A stretch of DNA of 61,274 nucleotides, from NCBI RefSeq assembly GCF_026319365.1, contig NZ_JAPDMS010000001.1, positions 871,181 to 932,454 of the forward strand. Direction: 5' to 3'. Made by a program: the position numbers and the translations under genes. Position 1 is the stretch's first letter. Every line of letters begins with the position of its first letter. This document shows positions 54,696-61,274 of this stretch, in pieces. The notes beneath the pieces are model-generated. The model searched no databases, was not told the DNA's origin, and saw only the letters and a list, made by a program, of their open reading frames with translations. This DNA is from Methylophaga sp. OBS1 (GTDB taxonomy: Bacteria > Pseudomonadota > Gammaproteobacteria > Nitrosococcales > Methylophagaceae).

Positions 54696-56204
54696 ATGTG
54701 CGGAATTATTGGTATTGTTGGTCATTCTGAGGTTAACCAGGCCTTATATGATGGATTGACCGTGTTGCAGCATCGGGGGCAGGATGCCGCTGGCATCATG
54801 ACCTGTGACCAGGAAGGTAAGTTTTTTCTGCGTAAGGACAATGGTCTGGTTAAAGACGTGTTTCATACCCGTCATATGATCCGGCTCAAAGGCAGAATGG
54901 GGATTGGTCATATTCGTTATCCGACCGCGGGCTGCTCCAGTTCTGCTGAGTCTCAGCCGTTTTATGTCAATTCACCTTTCGGCATTGCACTGGCGCACAA
55001 TGGTAACTTGACCAATACCAAGATCCTCAAAGAAGAACTGTTCCAGACCGATCGCCGTCATCTCAACACCGATTCGGATTCGGAAGTACTGCTCAATGTC
55101 CTGGCACATGAACTGCAAACCAGCAGCAAACTCAAACCCCAGCCGGATGATGTCTTTAACGCAGTGAGAGAAGTTCACCGTCGTTGTCGTGGTGCCTATG
55201 CTGCTGTCGCGATGATCTCCGGTGTGGGGGTACTGGCATTCCGCGATCCCTATGGCATTCGTCCGGTTGTTATCGGCAAACGTGAAACAGCTAATGGCAC
55301 GGAATACATGGTGGCCTCAGAGAGTGTGGCCGTGGATATTCTGGATTTTGAACTGGTGCGTGATGTCGAGCCCGGCGAATGCGTATTTATCGACACGGAA
55401 GGTAACTTTCATTCTCAGCAGTGCGCAAAGAACCCGGTCAAGTCTCCCTGTATCTTTGAATACGTCTATTTTGCCCGCCCGGATTCAATGATGGATGGGA
55501 TCTCGGTGCATAAGAGTCGCATGCGTATGGGCACCAAACTCGCAGAGAAAATCAAACGTGATTATCCCGAGCACGATATTGACGTGGTGATTCCGATACC
55601 GGATACCAGTCGCAGCGCTGCCTTACAGCTTTCCTATGACCTGGGCGTGGTGTATCGCGAAGGCTTTATCAAGAATCGTTACATCGGCCGTACCTTCATC
55701 ATGCCCGGCCAGACCATGCGTAAGAAGTCCGTGCGTCAGAAGCTGAATGCAATTGACCTCGAGTTCCGGGGCAAAAACGTGTTGCTGGTCGATGATTCCA
55801 TAGTACGTGGCACCACTTCCCAGCAGATCGTTCAGATGGCGCGTGATGCCGGTGCTAAAAAAGTATACCTGGCTTCCGCCGCACCGCCGGTTCGTTTCCC
55901 GAATGTATACGGTATCGATATGCCTTCCTGCAATGAGTTCGTTGCACATGATCGCAATGTCGATGAGATTGCCAAAGAGCTTGGTGTGGACTGGCTGATC
56001 TACCAGGACCTGCCGGACCTCGTCGCTGCCATCAACAAGAAGAGTAACGTCGAACGCTTTGATACGTCCTGCTTTGACGGTAATTATATTACCGGTGATA
56101 TTGATGCGAATTATCTGTATTACATTGATGCGCTTCGTAATGATGCCAATAAGCAGTCAAAAGAAAAGGGCAATGCCGTTATAGAATTGCACAATAACGC
56201 TTAA
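54696..56204 (+). CDS. purF: Amidophosphoribosyltransferase
   Basis: PurF carries out the first step of purine synthesis, using glutamine and PRPP. The 502-residue product begins MCGIIGIVG, where the cysteine after the removed methionine is the nucleophile, and then [13 protein letters not shown] and [10 protein letters not shown] of the Ntn glutaminase domain. The phosphoribosyltransferase domain has the PRPP loop [18 protein letters not shown]. It is co-transcribed with cvpA. Confidence 0.98.
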   Translation: MCGIIGIVGHSEVNQALYDGLTVLQHRGQDAAGIMTCDQEGKFFLRKDNGLVKDVFHTRHMIRLKGRMGIGHIRYPTAGCSSSAESQPFYVNSPFGIALAHNGNLTNTKILKEELFQTDRRHLNTDSDSEVLLNVLAHELQTSSKLKPQPDDVFNAVREVHRRCRGAYAAVAMISGVGVLAFRDPYGIRPVVIGKRETANGTEYMVASESVAVDILDFELVRDVEPGECVFIDTEGNFHSQQCAKNPVKSPCIFEYVYFARPDSMMDGISVHKSRMRMGTKLAEKIKRDYPEHDIDVVIPIPDTSRSAALQLSYDLGVVYREGFIKNRYIGRTFIMPGQTMRKKSVRQKLNAIDLEFRGKNVLLVDDSIVRGTTSQQIVQMARDAGAKKVYLASAAPPVRFPNVYGIDMPSCNEFVAHDRNVDEIAKELGVDWLIYQDLPDLVAAINKKSNVERFDTSCFDGNYITGDIDANYLYYIDALRNDANKQSKEKGNAVIELHNNA

Positions 56205-56271
56205 TGCGGCATGCAGCTTGCTTTGATCTGCTTTGCTGTTTAGTCACAATTCTTATATAATCCCGTCGATT

Positions 56272-56796
56272 ATGCGCCAGTATTTACCTGAAGAAATTGA
56301 TCCGTTTCGTTTTGCCCATAATGGGCGGGAGCTGAATGGCGAGGTCGATCTGGCCGAAATGACGCGTCTGGCCGAGTCTTTGCGAAACACCGATGGCAAA
56401 GTCAAAATCTGGATGCGGTTTGATATCGATGATACCGGCACACCGTTTATGGAAGGCCGTTTTGAAACGACTTTGTCACTGACTTGTGAGCGTTGTTTGC
56501 AGGCAATGACATTACCCATGGATATTCACAGTCTGTTGGGTCTGGTTCGTCACGAAAAGCTGGCTGAAAAGCTGTCTGATCAATACGAACCCTGGGTAGT
56601 TGAAGACTCGGAACTGACTGATCCGGTATCGGTGGTTGAAGACGAACTGATTCTGGCACTGCCCCTGGTGCCAAAGCACGAGGAAAACTGTTTGCCTGAA
56701 ACGGCGCTGTTTTCAGGGGACGAAGAAAGCGAGGAGGAGGCGGTTAAGCCGAATTCTCCGTTCTCAGTGCTATCGTCACTGAAAACAAAAAAATGA
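56272..56796 (+). CDS. yceD: YceD/DUF177 family protein
   Basis: A 174-residue protein of the YceD family, linked in several organisms to 23S rRNA or large-subunit assembly. It has the LTCERCLQAM pair of cysteines at about 73-76, the VVEDELILALPLVPKHEENC segment with a third cysteine, and the NPFSVL-like end (NSPFSVLSSLKTKK). ATG 56272 (MRQYLPEEIDPFR) is the family start; a start 13 codons earlier is open but non-conserved. rpmF follows after 33 bases, the normal neighbour. Confidence 0.9.
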   Translation: MRQYLPEEIDPFRFAHNGRELNGEVDLAEMTRLAESLRNTDGKVKIWMRFDIDDTGTPFMEGRFETTLSLTCERCLQAMTLPMDIHSLLGLVRHEKLAEKLSDQYEPWVVEDSELTDPVSVVEDELILALPLVPKHEENCLPETALFSGDEESEEEAVKPNSPFSVLSSLKTKK

Positions 56797-56829
56797 TTTG
56801 AATTTAATTAAGGCTTAGGAGTTTTACAC

Positions 56830-57009
56830 ATGGCTGTTCAACAAAACAAAAAGAGTGCTTCACGTCGTGGCATGCGCCGTTCACACGATGCGTTGAAAGG
56901 TTCAACCTTGTCTGTCGACGCAACTACTGGTGAACTGCACCGCCGTCACCATGTATCAGCTGACGGTTACTACCGTGGTCGTAAAGTTGTTGCAGATAAG
57001 AGCGAATAA
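56830..57009 (+). CDS. rpmF: 50S ribosomal protein L32
   Basis: A 59-residue ribosomal protein, [22 protein letters not shown] at the start and the basic [17 protein letters not shown] end. The four zinc-binding cysteines of some L32 proteins are absent, so it is the C-minus type as in E. coli. A strong ribosome site (TTAGGAGTTTTACAC) precedes the ATG. plsX begins 14 bases later; yceD-rpmF-plsX-fab is the classical order linking ribosome and lipid synthesis. Confidence 0.98.
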   Translation: MAVQQNKKSASRRGMRRSHDALKGSTLSVDATTGELHRRHHVSADGYYRGRKVVADKSE

Positions 57010-57023
57010 GGCCTGGATAGACA

Positions 57024-58043
57024 TTGAGCCTGACGATTTCAATTGATGCGATGGGCGGGGATCACGGACCTGAGGTCGTGATCCCCGCTGCCTTATCAGC
57101 GCTGAAAAAACATCCCGAGGTCAATTTCATCCTCGTGGGTGACAAAGACACCCTCACTTACCACCTGCAGCAGCATAAAGTGCAGGATGATCCTCGAATG
57201 CAGGTTCACCATGCCTCACAGAAGGTAGAGATGAACGAACTGCCTTCGCAGGCACTTCGGGGTAAAAAAGATTCCTCTATGCGGGTGGCTATAAATCTGG
57301 TCAAAGAGGGCATGGCATCAGCCTGTGTCAGTGCCGGTAACACTGGCGCACTGATGGCAACAGCCCGTTTTGTCCTCAAAACTTTGCCCGGTATCGAACG
57401 TCCGGCGATCGTGACGGCTTTACCAACCATGACCGGTCACACCTATGTGTTGGACCTGGGGGCGAATGTTGATTCCAGTGCTGCGCATCTGGTGCAGTTT
57501 GCTGTGATGGGATCGGTACTGGCTGAACTGGTCGATGGCAAGCCAAACCCATCTGTGGGTCTGCTCAATATTGGTTCAGAAGAGATCAAAGGCAACGAAC
57601 GAGTCAAAGAAGCGTCTCGTCTGCTGGAACAAACTGATCTGAACTACCAGGGCTACGTCGAAGGTGACGGCCTTTACCACGGTGAAGTGGATGTACTGGT
57701 CTGTGACGGTTTCGTTGGCAACGTGGCATTGAAAGCCAGTGAAGGTGTAGCGCATATGATTCGCCATTACCTGCGTGAAGCATTCACCCGTAACTGGCTC
57801 ACCAAACTGGCAGCGATTATTGCTTCGCCGGTGCTGAAGCAGTTCCGGCGCGATCTGGATCCACGAGCTTTTAACGGTGCCAATTTGATTGGTCTTCAGG
57901 GCATTGTGATTAAAAGTCACGGCGGCGCGGATGCCTTTGCCTTTGCTAACGCGATTGATATTGCGATTGTTGAAGCCAAGAAAGATGTGCCTAAAAATAT
58001 CAGCAAACATCTTGATGTGTTGCTGGAGGGGCAGGTTCTGTGA
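57024..58043 (+). CDS. plsX: Phosphate acyltransferase PlsX
   Basis: PlsX turns acyl-ACP into acyl phosphate for phospholipid synthesis. The 339-residue product begins [21 protein letters not shown] and has [41 protein letters not shown] and [14 protein letters not shown]. The start is TTG, with only a weak ribosome site (TGGATAGACA); no ATG lies where the family would begin. The end overlaps the fabH GTG by four bases. Confidence 0.97.
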   Translation: MSLTISIDAMGGDHGPEVVIPAALSALKKHPEVNFILVGDKDTLTYHLQQHKVQDDPRMQVHHASQKVEMNELPSQALRGKKDSSMRVAINLVKEGMASACVSAGNTGALMATARFVLKTLPGIERPAIVTALPTMTGHTYVLDLGANVDSSAAHLVQFAVMGSVLAELVDGKPNPSVGLLNIGSEEIKGNERVKEASRLLEQTDLNYQGYVEGDGLYHGEVDVLVCDGFVGNVALKASEGVAHMIRHYLREAFTRNWLTKLAAIIASPVLKQFRRDLDPRAFNGANLIGLQGIVIKSHGGADAFAFANAIDIAIVEAKKDVPKNISKHLDVLLEGQVL

Positions 58044-59002
58044 TCTATTCACGTATTGCCGGCACCGGTAGCTATCTGCCTGAAAAGGTGCTGACCAACC
58101 ACGATCTTGAGAAGATGGTTGAGACCAGTGATCAATGGATCACTGAACGCACCGGTATCAAAAAACGCCATATCGTCGCTGATGATGAAACCACGACCGA
58201 TCTGGCTTACCAGGCAGCGCTGAAAGCCCTGGAAGCGGCGGATATCACTAAGAATGATATTGACCTCATTATCGTGGCAACCACAACGCCGACCCGAATT
58301 TTCCCCAGCACCGCTTCACTGCTTCAGGAAAAACTCGGGATCGGCGGTTGTCCTGCTTTCGACATTCAGGCTGTCTGCACGGGCTTCGTTTACGCTTTAA
58401 CTGTTGCGGATAAATTCATCAAGGCTGGCGGTGTCAACAACGTACTGGTTATCGGTGCCGAAGCTTTTTCCCGCATTATAGATTGGACAGACCGTAACAC
58501 CTGCGTGCTGTTTGGTGATGGGGCTGGCGCTGTGGTGCTGCAAGCTTCACAAGAACCGGGCATTCTGTCTACGCACATTCACTCTGATGGTAATTTTAAC
58601 CAGTTGTTGCATGTGCCTACCGGTCCGGGTTCACGTGACTTCAATGAAGACACGGCTTATGTCGATATGCAGGGTAACGAAGTCTTTAAAGTGGCCGTCA
58701 GGACATTGAGTACGATTGTCGATGAAACGCTGGAAGCCAACAACATGGATAAAAAAGATGTGGACTGGTTGATTCCGCATCAGGCCAATATCCGTATCAT
58801 TGCCGCCACGGCACGTAAACTCAATATGTCGATGGATCATGTCGTGGTCACTGTCGATGAACACGGTAATACCTCGGCTGCTTCCATTCCTCTGGCACTC
58901 GATGTGGCAGTGCGTGATGGTCGAATCAAGCGTGGCGAAACTTTATTATTTGAAGCTTTTGGTGGCGGATTCACCTGGGGCTCAGCACTCATTCAATACT
59001 GA
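58040..59002 (+). CDS. fabH: 3-oxoacyl-ACP synthase III
   Basis: FabH starts fatty acid chains by condensing acetyl-CoA with malonyl-ACP. In 320 residues the triad is visible: Cys113 in [10 protein letters not shown], a histidine in PHQANIRI, and an asparagine in [11 protein letters not shown]. It begins (GTG) [20 protein letters not shown] and overlaps the plsX stop, so translation is coupled. fabD follows after 18 bases. Confidence 0.98.
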   Translation: MIYSRIAGTGSYLPEKVLTNHDLEKMVETSDQWITERTGIKKRHIVADDETTTDLAYQAALKALEAADITKNDIDLIIVATTTPTRIFPSTASLLQEKLGIGGCPAFDIQAVCTGFVYALTVADKFIKAGGVNNVLVIGAEAFSRIIDWTDRNTCVLFGDGAGAVVLQASQEPGILSTHIHSDGNFNQLLHVPTGPGSRDFNEDTAYVDMQGNEVFKVAVRTLSTIVDETLEANNMDKKDVDWLIPHQANIRIIAATARKLNMSMDHVVVTVDEHGNTSAASIPLALDVAVRDGRIKRGETLLFEAFGGGFTWGSALIQY

Positions 59003-59020
59003 TCATTCAGAGGGTTTTTG

Positions 59021-59959
59021 ATGAAATCAGCATTCGTTTTCCCTGGGCAGGGTTCACAGTCAGTCGGCATGCTTGCTGGTCTGGCCACTGAATACAGCCT
59101 GGTTAGAGAGACTTTTCAGCAAGCGTCAGACGCACTCGGTTACGACCTTTGGAAGCTCACTCAGGAAGGTCCGGAAGAACAGTTAAACCAGACTGATCGT
59201 ACCCAACCTGTCATGCTCACCGCGGGTGTCGCAGTTTGGCGTGTCTGGCAATCGATGTCTGACCTGAAGCCTGCCTATTTCGCCGGTCACAGCCTGGGTG
59301 AATATACTGCGCTGGTTGCCGCTGATGCCATTGATTTTGTCGATGCTGTCAAACTGGTGGAAAAGCGTGGTCAGTTTATGCAACAGGCGGTACCCGCAGG
59401 TGAAGGTGCCATGGCAGCGATCCTGGGGCTGGATGATGACCTGGTTCGCGCATTGTGTGCTGAAGCTTCCGCGCAAGGCATTGTTGAAGCGGTCAATTTC
59501 AACTCTCCCGGACAGGTTGTGATTGCCGGCAGCTCGCCTGCCGTCAAACAGGCCATTGCACTGGCAACAGAGAAAGGGGCCAAACGTGCCCTGCAATTGC
59601 CGGTCAGCGTGCCATCGCATTGTGAACTGATGAAGCCGGCTGCTGAACAACTTGCTGCGGAACTGGACAAAATTGATCTACGCATGCCATCTACGCCGGT
59701 GATTCATAACGCCAGCGTGACTGCAGCAAAGGATATCTCTGAGTTGAAAGCGTTGCTGGCACAGCAGTTACACAGCCCGGTACGCTGGGTGGAGACAATC
59801 CAATGGTTGGCGAATCAGAGCGTCGACACCGTGGTTGAGAGCGGACCGGGTAAAGTCCTTGCCGGCCTCAATAAACGCATCGATAAGACGCTGAATGCAT
59901 TACCGGTATTTGATCCGGTCACACTGGAAAAATTACAACAAGCTGTGGGAGAAGGATAA
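59021..59959 (+). CDS. fabD: Malonyl-CoA-ACP transacylase
   Basis: FabD loads malonate onto ACP. The 312-residue protein begins MKSAFVFPGQGSQSVGML, has catalytic Ser91 in AGHSLGEYTALV, an arginine in VEKRGQFMQ and the catalytic histidine in VPSHCELM. The ATG has GAGGG at a six-base spacing; a TTG one codon before it is also in frame. The stop overlaps the fabG ATG (TAATG). Confidence 0.98.
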   Translation: MKSAFVFPGQGSQSVGMLAGLATEYSLVRETFQQASDALGYDLWKLTQEGPEEQLNQTDRTQPVMLTAGVAVWRVWQSMSDLKPAYFAGHSLGEYTALVAADAIDFVDAVKLVEKRGQFMQQAVPAGEGAMAAILGLDDDLVRALCAEASAQGIVEAVNFNSPGQVVIAGSSPAVKQAIALATEKGAKRALQLPVSVPSHCELMKPAAEQLAAELDKIDLRMPSTPVIHNASVTAAKDISELKALLAQQLHSPVRWVETIQWLANQSVDTVVESGPGKVLAGLNKRIDKTLNALPVFDPVTLEKLQQAVGEG

Positions 59960-60702
59960 TGAGCCTGGAAGGTAAAGTTGCGCTGGTAACCGGCGCTACC
60001 CGCGGTATTGGCCGCGCAATCGCACTGAGCTTGGGAGAGCAGGGTGCCACTGTGGTGGGCACTGCAACTTCCAATAGTGGTGCTGAGACTATCAGCAGCT
60101 TCCTCAAAGAAGCCGGCATTAACGGCAAAGGTGTTGTTCTCAATGTCACCGATGGTGAGGCTATAGAATCCATTGTTGCTGCCATCGAAACAGAGTTCGG
60201 GGCGCCCGATATCCTGGTGAATAACGCCGGTATTACCCGCGACAATCTGTTGATGCGGATGAAGGATGAAGAGTGGGATGACATTATCAACACCAATCTG
60301 ACGCCGATCTTCAAACTCAGCAAGCGTTGCTTGCGTGCGATGACCAAAGCCCGCTGGGGCAGAATCATCACCATCACCTCAGTAGTCGGTGCCATGGGCA
60401 ATGCCGGCCAGTCCAACTACGCGGCAGCGAAAGCCGGTGTGATTGGTTTCAGTAAATCGCTGGCTCGCGAGGTTGGCGCCCGCGGTATTACAGTCAACAC
60501 TGTCGCGCCAGGTTTTATCGATACCGATATGACCAGTGGTCTAGCTGAGGCGCATAAAACGGCGCTGCTGGAGCAGGTGCCGGTCAAACGCCTGGGCGAG
60601 CCGGAAGAAATTGCGGCGGCGGTCAGCTTCCTGGCCAGCCCGAGTGCCGCTTACATTACAGGTGAAACCCTGCATGTTAACGGCGGGATGTATATGAGTT
60701 AA
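59959..60702 (+). CDS. fabG: 3-oxoacyl-ACP reductase
   Basis: FabG reduces 3-oxoacyl-ACP with NADPH. It is a 247-residue short-chain dehydrogenase with the cofactor motif TGATRGIGRAIA, NNAGITRDNLLMRM, the catalytic serine in ITITSVVGAMGN, the YAAAK pair in QSNYAAAKAG, and the APGFIDTDMT loop. It is coupled to fabD. A 141-base gap with its own promoter separates it from acpP. Confidence 0.98.
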   Translation: MSLEGKVALVTGATRGIGRAIALSLGEQGATVVGTATSNSGAETISSFLKEAGINGKGVVLNVTDGEAIESIVAAIETEFGAPDILVNNAGITRDNLLMRMKDEEWDDIINTNLTPIFKLSKRCLRAMTKARWGRIITITSVVGAMGNAGQSNYAAAKAGVIGFSKSLAREVGARGITVNTVAPGFIDTDMTSGLAEAHKTALLEQVPVKRLGEPEEIAAAVSFLASPSAAYITGETLHVNGGMYMS

Positions 60703-60768
60703 TCAGCGCTAAGCGTCTGACAGCACTGATTTTTATTGACGAGACAGTGGCGCCTGCCGGCGTTTAGC

Positions 60769-60797
60769 TTGTCTCCATGGTGCTGGCACTATAAAAT
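60769..60797 (+). promoter_or_regulatory. Candidate sigma-70 promoter of acpP
   Basis: TTGTCT at 60769-60774, a 17-base spacer and TAAAAT at 60792-60797 lie 47 bases before the acpP start. A separate acpP promoter is expected because ACP is needed in large amounts. Confidence 0.45.
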
Positions 60798-60843
60798 GCC
60801 TGCACATTGTTTGATGTATTAACCACCAAAGGAAACATTAGTT

Positions 60844-61080
60844 ATGAGTGATATCGAAGCTCGCGTAAGAGAAATCGTTGTTGAGCAGCTGGGCGTGAAT
60901 GCAGATGAAGTCACTGCTGACGCTTCATTTATCGACGACCTGGGCGCTGACTCTCTGGACACAGTAGAACTAGTCATGGCGCTGGAAGAAGCATTTGAAT
61001 GTGAAATTCCAGACGAAGAAGCTGAGAAAATCACCACAGTCAAAGAAGCTGTTGCATATATTAACGCTCACCAGTCTTAA
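60844..61080 (+). CDS. acpP: Acyl carrier protein
   Basis: A 78-residue acidic carrier protein. Ser37 in the [12 protein letters not shown] motif takes the phosphopantetheine arm. The sequence ([17 protein letters not shown]...EDEAEKI-like tail) is nearly invariant in gammaproteobacteria. The start follows AAAGGAAACATTAGTT. fabF would be expected beyond the window end. Confidence 0.98.
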   Translation: MSDIEARVREIVVEQLGVNADEVTADASFIDDLGADSLDTVELVMALEEAFECEIPDEEAEKITTVKEAVAYINAHQS

Positions 61081-61099
61081 TATAGCTGACCGCTTAAAG

Positions 61100-61135
61100 A
61101 TAGCCGTCTAGTGTGCGTGCACGCTAGGCGGCTAT
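61100..61135 (+). terminator. Hairpin downstream of acpP
   Basis: ATAGCCG and CGGCTAT arms with inner CTAG and GC pairs form a 36-base near-perfect stem-loop 20 bases after the acpP stop. No proper T-run follows. It may partly end or stabilise the acpP mRNA. The rest of the window (61136-61274) shows no gene. Confidence 0.5.
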
Positions 61136-61274
61136 GTTGTGTATAGCAGTGCTCTATCAAGATAATATTGCTGCATTCGTTATCACTGACTTATGCAATC
61201 CCGGTTTGTGACCGTCTTCAGTGCCTTGAACTGATTGCAATGCGACAATCTTATCTTGAGTGAGTATAGGTTTT

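Overview
The window reads as ordinary, gene-dense chromosome of a gammaproteobacterium. Pointers are a class Ia NrdA with two N-terminal ATP-cones as in pseudomonads, a BamC lipoprotein beside dapA, the HolD-RimI pair, the AmgK/MurU muramic acid recycling pair, and the tig-clpP-clpX-lon and yceD-rpmF-plsX-fabHDG-acpP orders. The general look resembles marine methylotrophs such as Methylophaga, but that is an impression and not a computed placement.

Layout. Positions 1-7490 (+) hold the end of a urea ABC transporter (urtC partial, urtD, urtE) followed by the urease cluster ureDABCEFG and a hupE/ureJ-like membrane protein: urea import, hydrolysis and nickel handling in one block. Positions 7657-11971 (+) encode a two-component system whose sensor is an NCS1-type (cytosine/purine/allantoin) permease fused to a hybrid histidine kinase, with a REC-LuxR response regulator overlapping its end. 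Positions 12047-14836 are an accessory patch: a DUF3144 protein, a cupin, a REP-associated transposase (RAYT) flanked by GTAG-headed REP hairpins, a small membrane protein and an AT-rich orphan membrane gene. Then, on the minus strand, come nrdAB (with a DnaA box and NrdR-like sites upstream), a glycine-zipper-like membrane protein, an unusual chemotaxis receptor and a Bcp peroxiredoxin.

From 22934 the plus strand carries dapA-bamC-MBL hydrolase-purC and a GAF-GGDEF cyclase that runs into convergent pyrC. Next are ilvI-ilvH-ilvC, pssA, leuA, holD-rimI, sodB and argD-argF. The minus strand then holds amgK-murU, a maf-like gene and pgm, with a small secreted protein between them on plus. After fieF comes a tight three-gene unit (NERD protein, cytosolic 5'-nucleotidase, HDOD-GAF protein), tRNA-Leu(UAG), tig-clpP-clpX-lon (a good sigma-32 promoter precedes lon), the dedD-like SPOR protein, cvpA, purF, and the yceD-rpmF-plsX-fabH-fabD-fabG-acpP lipid cluster, which ends the window.

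Themes are nitrogen supply from urea, amino acid and purine building, deoxynucleotide synthesis, proteostasis and fatty acid synthesis. The most interesting spots are the permease-fused kinase next to urease, the RAYT/REP island with a truncated REP pair beside an AT-rich orphan, the chemoreceptor with its sensor placed before both membrane segments, and the HDOD/NERD/nucleotidase unit. I saw no CRISPR array, prophage or insertion sequence apart from the RAYT.
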